This document shows positions 1 to 4,950 of a DNA stretch of 11,468 bases, one piece after another. The position numbers and the translations under genes were made by a program. Positions within the stretch are counted from its first letter, which is position 1, and the number at the start of each line of letters is the position of its first letter. The stretch is from Deltaproteobacteria bacterium (GTDB taxonomy: Bacteria; Myxococcota_A; UBA796; GCA-2862545). The notes under the pieces were generated by a model. The model did not search any database, was not told the origin of the DNA, and worked only from the letters and a program-made list of their open reading frames with translations. The stretch is from contig JAFDJI010000058.1 in the NCBI GenBank assembly GCA_019307545.1, forward strand, positions 1 to 11,468, in the 5' to 3' direction.

Positions 1-249
1 GGCTGCGGCCAGCATGTGGAACACCGCCACCCCATCGGAGTCGCCGGGCGCGTCCCGACCACCGGGGGCAAGGGTGACCCAGCCACCCGGAATCGGGGTT
101 CCATCGGTTTCTGTCAGCTCGACTTCGAGGGCCGGGCGCCAGGCGCGGTCCCACCCTGCCGGTTCCTCCCGCAGAACCGGTTCCCGATCGCACCCTGCGA
201 ACAGGAGCAGCACACTGACGAACACCACGTAGCCGACCCGAGTTGACAA
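1..249 (-). CDS. Putative lipoprotein with carboxypeptidase-regulatory-like (beta-sandwich) domain, 3' end outside the window
   Basis: This reading frame is open across the left edge; 83 residues are visible. A TTG start at 249 gives a signal sequence beginning MSTRVGYVV, with one Arg followed by a hydrophobic stretch that ends in FAGC at residues 17-20. That is a lipobox with the unusual Phe at -3, making Cys20 the predicted lipidated residue. Residue +2 is Asp, which in E. coli favours retention in the inner membrane; whether this holds here is unknown. After about 20 linker residues comes a pattern typical of carboxypeptidase-regulatory-like folds (about residues 40-80): ALEVELTETDG, then PIPGGWVTL, then DSDGVAVF. 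No clear Shine-Dalgarno sequence precedes the TTG, and GTG codons a few residues inside are alternatives that would shorten the n-region. It is transcribed away from the rest of the window. Function is unknown; the call rests on the signal peptide and the domain pattern. Confidence 0.66.
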   Translation of the reverse strand, partial: MSTRVGYVVFVSVLLLFAGCDREPVLREEPAGWDRAWRPALEVELTETDGTPIPGGWVTLAPGGRDAPGDSDGVAVFHMLAAA

Positions 250-457
250 CAGTGTAGCGTACCCGGTGCTGGGTCTCTGTGCCCGGACGGAGTACACCAC
301 GAAGCGCTGAACCCAGACCGGAAGTGGATATCCGAGAATCCCTGGTTCGGTTCCTGGGGAGATCCCTGTCGTCACAGCTCGAGCACGGGCCACTGGTGGG
401 GGGCTTCGGGAACGGATATCGGGCGCGGCACCGCATCCGCTCCATACAGGGGTCCCG
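250..457. other. Divergent intergenic region
   Basis: About 208 bases separate the leftward lipoprotein gene from the rightward one, so promoters for both should lie here. I see no convincing -35/-10 pair in either direction. A TTGACA hexamer on the plus strand at 243-248 has no matching -10 at the usual distance. The motif GGATATC occurs at 326-332 and 414-420, the first as an eight-base palindrome; two copies of a seven-base word are not strong evidence of an operator. AGGGG at 448-452 is the ribosome binding site of the gene starting at 458. Confidence 0.5.
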
Positions 458-1453
458 ATGAACCGTTCCCTGCTCGGCCTCCTCCCCGCCCTCCTCTTCG
501 TGCCGTGGCTCCCGGGATGTACCGGCAATGGCGGCCAGGAGCAGGACTGCTACGGCGACCCGTTGTCCTGTATGGACGCCTCGGGGTCCGACCACGGGTA
601 CGTCGTCGACGACATCATCATCCCCGAGGACGCGGATGACGCCGAGGCGATGGGCATGGACCTCGACGGCGACGGCGAAGCCGACAACGCGCTCGGGAAG
701 GTGCTCGCGACCTTCCAGCTCCAGTATGAGGTGGACGCACGCGTTGCCGCAGGCGACTCCATCCTGCTGGTCGATGTCCGCGCCACCGACCTCGCCGAAG
801 CGACGGACGCCGGACTGTGGTTCCTCCAAGGTGCCAACCCCGACCCAGCCCCTTGCGTGGGCAACAGTTGCGGACGCCATCTACAGGGGGGCGCCTCCTT
901 CACCATCGACACGGAATCCCCCGACGGCGCCCTGATCCACGGCGACATCGCGGGGGGGATCCTCTCCGGTGGCCCGGGCACCGTCACCCTCCGCCTCGCC
1001 CTTTCCCAGGGAGGCGAGCCGCTCACCCTGCCCCTCATCGGGGCCTTCGTGGCGACCACCGTGCAGGAGGACGGCTTGGTGGACGGCACCCTGGCCGGCG
1101 CGGTCCACGAGGACGACATTGACACGGCCGTGCTTCCCGCGGTGCGCGACGTGATCACCGAGTTGGTCGAGCTCGACTGCCCCTACGCCCTCCCGGACTG
1201 CTGCATCACCGGAACCAATGGCGCCTTCCTGCTCGCCCTGCTGGACGACTGCTCGTCCGGCAGCTCCACCTGCGACTGTCAGGTAACCCTGGAGGAGCTG
1301 GCCGAAAACACCCTGGTACAATCCATGCTCCGCTCCGACGTCGACCTCCTCGACAACACCGGGACATACAATCCCGGTCTGGACGGGGACAACGAGTCGA
1401 TCTCGCTGGCCATCGGCTTCACCGCCGTCACCGCCAGCTTCCCGCCCCCCTAG
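458..1453 (+). CDS. Cysteine-rich lipoprotein with a calcium-loop-like motif, unknown function
   Basis: The product has 331 residues. It begins with a signal sequence (MNRSLLGLLP..., one Arg then a hydrophobic core) ending in the lipobox LPGC at 18-21, so it is predicted to be anchored by Cys21. Thr at +2 is compatible with the outer membrane. DLDGDGEAD at 68-76 has the Asp spacing of an EF-hand or thrombospondin type-3 calcium loop and is followed by DNALG, an arrangement I associate with large-genome Myxococcota lipoproteins. Ten further cysteines (31, 38, 133, 138, 241, 248, 249, 265, 272, 274) could form disulfides. The middle (about 85-230) reads as beta strands, and the C-terminus ends in a hydrophobic SISLAIGFTAVTASF stretch. 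The start is supported by AGGGG at 448-452, five bases upstream. The next gene begins 13 bases after the stop, suggesting co-transcription. Function is unknown; a surface-exposed structural or binding role is a guess. Confidence 0.85.
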   Translation: MNRSLLGLLPALLFVPWLPGCTGNGGQEQDCYGDPLSCMDASGSDHGYVVDDIIIPEDADDAEAMGMDLDGDGEADNALGKVLATFQLQYEVDARVAAGDSILLVDVRATDLAEATDAGLWFLQGANPDPAPCVGNSCGRHLQGGASFTIDTESPDGALIHGDIAGGILSGGPGTVTLRLALSQGGEPLTLPLIGAFVATTVQEDGLVDGTLAGAVHEDDIDTAVLPAVRDVITELVELDCPYALPDCCITGTNGAFLLALLDDCSSGSSTCDCQVTLEELAENTLVQSMLRSDVDLLDNTGTYNPGLDGDNESISLAIGFTAVTASFPPP

Positions 1454-1466
1454 AGAGGAGAGCCGC

Positions 1467-2144
1467 ATGCCCAAACGCTTCGGGCTGGACGGCGTGGTCG
1501 TCGACGAACATACCCAGGACCCACTCACTGGAGTCGGCGTCGTAGCGCGGGCACAGACCGGGGAGATCATCGCTACCGCGCGCACCGACGAGCGCGGCGT
1601 CTTCCAACTCCGGGTAGCGCCGGCCGCGCTGCGTGGTCTTCGATGGGACAACCCCTCGGAGCCGACCCTCAAGGTATCGCTCGATCGGCACGAGGCGCTG
1701 GAGCTTGCGGGCGGACCAGAGGAGTGGCGGCTGCTCGAAGGACCTTCCATCGCGGTGACCCTCCAGGCGTGCCCCGCCAGCGAGGGGCCACGACAAGTCC
1801 TGCCCTTCGCTGCGACACACCCCGGCGAAGCGTCCCCCCCCACCGCGGAGCCTGGCCGCCCCGACGTGCTCGTGGCCACGCTGGCCCTTGGACTCTCCGT
1901 GTCCATGCGACTCGGGAAGATCGACCTGGAGCAGGCGCGTCGGTGGCTGTTCAACCCCGAGACCGAACAACAGCTCGTGCGGGCAGACCTTCCGGACGAC
2001 ATCTTGGAGTTGGTGCGACGCGGGATCGCGCTCGAAGAAGGCGAAGGAGGGGTCGAGCGCACGTGCCTGGCCGAACTCGAGCACCGCGCCCTGGAATTGT
2101 TGCGCGACCTTGCCGATGCGGACGGGGGCACGCCATTGTTGTGA
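1467..2144 (+). CDS. Two-domain protein: N-terminal transthyretin/CarboxypepD_reg-like domain plus C-terminal helical domain
   Basis: The product has 225 residues and no signal peptide or membrane span, so it is probably cytoplasmic. Residues 6-52 follow the pattern of carboxypeptidase-regulatory-like or transthyretin-like beta domains: LDGVVVDEHTQDPLTGVGVV, then TGEIIATARTDERGVFQLRV, with the usual 'T-D-x-x-G-x-F' turn. Residues 105-132 are a Pro/Ala/Glu-rich linker. Residues 133-213 are helical, with the sequence LALGLSVSMRLGKIDLEQARRWLF followed by NPETEQQL and an acidic IALEEGEGG turn. This faintly recalls small uncharacterised families of the DUF3969 kind, in which a 'Lx-G...G-x-I...EA...LF-P' core is followed by a DDI-E-L helix. 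That comparison is from memory and is low confidence. GAGGAG at 1455-1460 lies six bases before the ATG. The gene follows the upstream lipoprotein by 13 bases, so the two are probably one transcript. Cytoplasmic placement next to a lipoprotein is unexplained. Confidence 0.78.
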   Translation: MPKRFGLDGVVVDEHTQDPLTGVGVVARAQTGEIIATARTDERGVFQLRVAPAALRGLRWDNPSEPTLKVSLDRHEALELAGGPEEWRLLEGPSIAVTLQACPASEGPRQVLPFAATHPGEASPPTAEPGRPDVLVATLALGLSVSMRLGKIDLEQARRWLFNPETEQQLVRADLPDDILELVRRGIALEEGEGGVERTCLAELEHRALELLRDLADADGGTPLL

Positions 2145-2195
2145 CGTCATGGGGGTTGGCGGTCCTCCCCGCGGGATGCGGAAGTCCGCGGCGAA

Positions 2196-2224
2196 GTGAC
2201 GCGATCCCCACCCACATGCATAAT
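2196..2224 (+). promoter_or_regulatory. Weak candidate sigma-70 promoter before the XRE gene
   Basis: GTGACG (2196-2201, four of six matches to TTGACA) is followed after 17 bases by CATAAT (2219-2224, five of six matches to TATAAT). This lies in the only relatively AT-rich patch of the 98-base gap. The expected start near 2231 would leave a leader of only about 12 bases, just enough for the GGGAGGA ribosome site. A perfect TGACGTCA palindrome at 2142-2149, overlapping the preceding stop codon, could be an operator for the HTH protein, but eight bases is short. A six-base stem (CCGCGG at 2169-2174 and 2186-2191) also lies in the gap without a T-tract. Confidence 0.28.
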
Positions 2225-2242
2225 TGGCCCGGGAGGAATGCA

Positions 2243-2818
2243 ATGAGCGTGGAGAAAGCGGATCGAGAGGCCTTCAAGAGCCGGGTCAAGGCGCTGCTCA
2301 AGGAACAGGGACTCACCCAGGGCGCCCTGGAGAAGCGCATTGGCGCCTCGTCCGGGACCCTTACGCGCGTGTTTGGCGGACGGAAGAACCTGGACGCCGA
2401 GACCCTGGCGGCCATCGCGTCTGGGCTCGGGGTGCCGGCGGCCCAACTCCTCGAACTCGAGGATGTGGTGACCCCCGAACCGCCACCCGCAGAGGAGCCC
2501 CCCGCAGAGGCGGCAGCCCCAGAGCCGCCGCCCGCAGAGGAGCCCGCCGCCGAGGCGGCAGCCCCAGAGCCGCCGCCCGCAGAGGAGCCCCCCGCAGAGG
2601 AACCCCCCGCCAAGGAGCCCCCCGCAGAGGCAGCAGCCCCAGAGCCGCCGCCCGCCGAAGAGGCCGCGCCCACAGAGCGGGTACGTCCACCGCCCGACGA
2701 GGAGGTCACCGAGGTGAAGGACGACAGCGAGAAGAAGAGCCCCTTCAGCGAAATTCCGGTGATCGGCCCCGTGGTCGAAGGCGCCCTCGCCCTGTTCTCC
2801 TCGCTCTGGAAGCGCTGA
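2243..2818 (+). CDS. XRE-family HTH protein with Pro/Glu/Ala repeat and hydrophobic C-terminal tail
   Basis: The product has 191 residues. Residues 9-70 form a helix-turn-helix of the XRE/HTH_3 type: VKALLKEQGLTQGALEKRIG, then SSGTLTRVFGGRKNL, then DAETLAAIASGLGVPAAQLL. This is the classic pattern of repressor-like DNA-binding domains, with the recognition helix around 36-46. Residues 79-143 are an imperfect tandem repeat with unit EPPPAEEPPAEAAAP, presumably an extended linker. Residues 144-168 are charged. The end, 169-191 (SEIPVIGPVVEGALALFSSLWKR), is hydrophobic to amphipathic and finishes in Lys-Arg, so it could bind a membrane or a protein partner. The start at 2243 is fixed by GGGAGGA at 2231-2237. 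Longer in-frame starts back to 1643 lie inside the previous gene and lack ribosome sites. DNA binding is well supported; the target, the role of the tail and any link to the TRAP genes 57 bases downstream are not known. Confidence 0.85.
   Translation: MSVEKADREAFKSRVKALLKEQGLTQGALEKRIGASSGTLTRVFGGRKNLDAETLAAIASGLGVPAAQLLELEDVVTPEPPPAEEPPAEAAAPEPPPAEEPAAEAAAPEPPPAEEPPAEEPPAKEPPAEAAAPEPPPAEEAAPTERVRPPPDEEVTEVKDDSEKKSPFSEIPVIGPVVEGALALFSSLWKR
2477..2671 (+). repeat. In-frame Pro/Glu/Ala tandem repeat within the XRE gene
   Basis: The repeat has four units, each beginning EPPPAEE: 2477-2521 (45 bases), 2522-2566 (45), 2567-2641 (75, with an inner EEPPAKEPPAE expansion) and 2642-2671 (30, truncated). 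The DNA copies are close to identical: the core from GAGCCGCCGCCCGC onward is repeated almost exactly. This suggests fairly recent duplication or slippage, not just biased amino-acid composition. All length differences are multiples of 15 bases, so gain or loss of units keeps the frame and would lengthen or shorten the linker between the DNA-binding domain and the tail. Confidence 0.9.
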
Positions 2819-2842
2819 CCAGGTTCCGCGGAGGCACTCGCC

Positions 2843-2859
2843 AGGGGTGCGGCGCCCCT
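2843..2859 (+). terminator. Stem-loop between the XRE gene and the TRAP cassette
   Basis: AGGGGTGCGGCGCCCCT can fold into a seven-pair stem (one G-T pair) with a CGG loop. It lies 24 bases after the XRE stop and three bases before the AGGAC ribosome site of the next gene at 2876. There is no T-tract, so a classical intrinsic terminator is unlikely. It may reduce read-through, mark an mRNA processing point or modulate translation of the downstream gene. Only the pairing is seen; the role is inferred. Confidence 0.35.
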
Positions 2860-2875
2860 ATAGGACGGGACCATC

Positions 2876-3901
2876 ATGCTGAGAACGCTGTTCTGCGCCA
2901 CGGCCGCGGCCGGGCTCCTGCTCGGGAGCGCCGGGTGCGCCAAGACCGTAGACCGGTACGTGACGAAACGCGTGTTCCCCCACGCCCTCGCGGTGCCCGA
3001 CGTCCCCAAGGCGTGCGCCCTGGGCGCGTCCCTGGTCCACCCCCTTGCGGCAGTACCCAAGGCTGGTCACCCACCTCATCAGACCATGGTGGTCGCCGAG
3101 CTGACCGCGGCGCTGTGCGAGGAGGGGCTGGCGTGGGAGGAGGAGTTGGCCGCGGAGCGTGCGCGCCACAACTTTCGCGCCCTCGGCGGGGAGCGCACCC
3201 CCGAGATCAAGGACGCACGGCTTCGCGCGGAACGTGCCCACCTGGCCGCCGCGGACCGCTTCTTCCGCTCCTGGCAGCACATCGAGCCCCTGTACGGCCC
3301 AGTGGGAGAGGGTTGCCCGAAGCTGCGGAGTGAACGCGATGAGTTGGTCTACCTGATCGGACTGGTCGCAGGCACCCTTGCGCTGCTGAACGACCGGGCC
3401 GGAGGCGGCGGAGTGGGGGTGCCCCTGGACACGCTGGGCAAGGTGGCCCGGGGCGCCGAGTGCCTGGACAACGCAAAGTGGTGGCATACCCCGGGTACCT
3501 TGCGTGCCGCGGCCTGGGCCATCATCCCCGGTTTGGGGCCCGAGGGGGTCGAGCCCTTCGCGGCCCTCGAAGAGGAGGCCTCCGCCGGGGAGGCGAGTGG
3601 GGTGCGGGTCGCGCGGGCGCTCTCCGTGCTGGTCTATGCCAACGCCGACCAGCGCCCGATGGTGGAGCAGGGAATCCGCGCCCACGCCGCGTCGTTGTCC
3701 AACACAGTGCAGCACCCGGACTGGGCGCTATTGGATGAGTACGCGAGGTTGGTCACGCTTCACGAATCCGACCTGATCTGGACCGGGGACGAAGGCCACC
3801 GGACCCCCGTTTTCGGGGCACTGCCCCGTGGCGAACCCGAGGACCTCGTCCCTCCGCCGAACCCCTTCGAAGATGCGAACCCCTTTGGGAGCGAGGAATG
3901 A
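2876..3901 (+). CDS. TatT-like lipoprotein, putative T component of a TRAP-type transporter
   Basis: The product has 341 residues. The signal sequence MLRTLFCATAAAGLLLGSAGC ends in a lipobox with Cys21 and Ala at +2, suggesting an outer-membrane or periplasm-facing lipoprotein. The rest is mainly helical, with heptad-like Ala/Glu/Arg segments at 85-150 (WEEELAAERARHNFRAL, DARLRAERAHLAAADRFF) and 250-290, as expected of TPR-like TatT proteins. In the known TPAT systems (Treponema TatT-TatP) such a lipoprotein trimer binds the TRAP solute receptor. Family membership is inferred from the position directly before the binding protein and permease, plus the lipoprotein/helical make-up; overall similarity was not tested. 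The C-terminus holds two NPF units at period six (329-340), matching repeats in the permease. The stop codon overlaps the next ATG as ATGA, indicating translational coupling. The ribosome site is AGGAC near 2863. The lipoprotein call is firm; the T-component call is moderate. Confidence 0.72.
   Translation: MLRTLFCATAAAGLLLGSAGCAKTVDRYVTKRVFPHALAVPDVPKACALGASLVHPLAAVPKAGHPPHQTMVVAELTAALCEEGLAWEEELAAERARHNFRALGGERTPEIKDARLRAERAHLAAADRFFRSWQHIEPLYGPVGEGCPKLRSERDELVYLIGLVAGTLALLNDRAGGGGVGVPLDTLGKVARGAECLDNAKWWHTPGTLRAAAWAIIPGLGPEGVEPFAALEEEASAGEASGVRVARALSVLVYANADQRPMVEQGIRAHAASLSNTVQHPDWALLDEYARLVTLHESDLIWTGDEGHRTPVFGALPRGEPEDLVPPPNPFEDANPFGSEE
3860..3895 (+). repeat. Two NPF hexapeptide units at the C-terminus of the TatT-like protein
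   Basis: The encoded peptide is NPFEDA followed by NPFGSE, two 18-base units (3860-3877 and 3878-3895). The underlying bases AACCCCTTCGAAGA and AACCCCTTTGGGAGC resemble the GACCCCTTTGGCG units of the permease repeat at 5221-5328. Period and PF core are identical. Confidence 0.75.
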
Positions 3902-4938
3902 CAGCAAGCCCCATGCGGTGGACCCGCCTGCCCATCCACCCTCTACTCACCCTCGTGGCGTTCCTGTGGGGGCTGCTCGCTACCCACCCGGCACTGGCCG
4001 AGGGTCGCTCCATCTGCGTGTACGACCCTTCGGGCCGTGCCGGCGATTTCGTTCGCATCATGGAGCAATACGCCATCGAGGCGTCGAGTTGGGGCTTGGA
4101 GGTGGAGATCCGCGCCTACACCGACGAGGAGACCGCGACGAAGGACTACGAGGCCTCGAATTGCGACGCCGTAGTCGCCACCGGCGTCCGCCTGCAGCGG
4201 TTCAACCGCTTCCCCGCCACCCTCGAGGCCATTGGTGCCGTCCCCGACTACGACCTGCTCCAGCAGATGGTCACCACCCTGGCGACCTACGAAAGCGCCG
4301 CCGCCCGCCTGCGCTCGGGCGAGCACGAGACGGTCGGCTTCATCTCCGCGGGCTCGGTGTACCTGTTCGTCCGGGACCGCGAGGTGGACACGGTCTCGGA
4401 GCTTGCGGGCCTGCGCATCGCGACCATGGACTACGACATCGCCTCGCCCACCATGGTGGAACGCGTCGGCGCGATCATGGTGCCCGCCGACCTGGGCAGT
4501 ATCGGCCCCAAGTTCAACAACGGCGACGTAGACGCCTGCTACATGTCGGCACCCGGGTTCCGGCCGTTCGAGCTGTGGCGAGGCCTGGAGCCCGACGGGG
4601 GCATCATCCACTTCCCTCTCGCCCAGGCCACCCTGCAGGTGATGATCCGAGCCCCCCTGTTCCCCAACGGCTTCTCGGCGAAGTCCCGCACCTGGTTCGC
4701 CACCCACCTCGTCGACTCCATCGCGCTCTCCAAGCGTGCCGACGCCGACATTCCGGACAAGCATTGGATCGAGGTGCCGGCCGATCGCCGGGAGAAATGG
4801 GACGAGATGTTCCTCGACGTGCGCTTACGCTTGCGTGACGACGTCGGCGCCTATGACGGAAGCATGCTCACCGCCCTGCGGAAGTTGCGCTGCGCCTCGG
4901 ATTCCTCTAGAGCGGAGTGTGCAGAGAAACGCGAGTAG
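3898..4938 (+). CDS. Periplasmic solute-binding protein of TRAP type (atypical DctP-like / DUF6091-like)
   Basis: The product has 346 residues. A signal peptide (MTASPMRWTRLPIHPLL..., hydrophobic 15-30) has a probable signal peptidase I cleavage after ALA at 32-34, giving a soluble periplasmic receptor. The mature start SICVYDPSGRAGDFVRIME and the segment DTVSELAGLRIATMDYD (164-180) fit the TRAP receptor scheme, in which a 'L-x-G-L-K-I' strand precedes the ligand pocket. GAIMVPADLGSIGPKFNNGDVDACYMS (191-217) parallels the classic 'G-a-x-p-v-x-x...al-x-x-G-v-v-D' region. Length and this pattern resemble the 'putative solute-binding protein' group annotated DUF6091 beside TRAP permeases; that name is from memory. 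The canonical ligand Arg after the G-L-K-I strand appears to be Ala175, so the substrate need not be a simple carboxylate. Cys40 and Cys89 could pair. The ATG overlaps the upstream stop, and 12 bases separate it from the permease. Substrate unknown. Confidence 0.82.
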   Translation: MTASPMRWTRLPIHPLLTLVAFLWGLLATHPALAEGRSICVYDPSGRAGDFVRIMEQYAIEASSWGLEVEIRAYTDEETATKDYEASNCDAVVATGVRLQRFNRFPATLEAIGAVPDYDLLQQMVTTLATYESAAARLRSGEHETVGFISAGSVYLFVRDREVDTVSELAGLRIATMDYDIASPTMVERVGAIMVPADLGSIGPKFNNGDVDACYMSAPGFRPFELWRGLEPDGGIIHFPLAQATLQVMIRAPLFPNGFSAKSRTWFATHLVDSIALSKRADADIPDKHWIEVPADRREKWDEMFLDVRLRLRDDVGAYDGSMLTALRKLRCASDSSRAECAEKRE

Positions 4939-4950
4939 CCGGAGGTCAGG

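Noticed and set aside
14..246. Two plus-strand small open frames at the left edge
   Set aside because: They are opposite the minus-strand lipoprotein, which has a proper signal peptide and domain pattern; the plus-strand products are compositionally shadow-like.
881..2131. Minus-strand open frame of 416 codons across two genes
   Set aside because: It crosses the boundary between two plus-strand genes that each have ribosome sites and protein-like composition; its own product has none.
1643..2242. N-terminal extension of the XRE protein
   Set aside because: It overlaps the preceding gene in another frame, is Arg/Pro-rich and lacks a ribosome site; GGGAGGA fixes the start at 2243.
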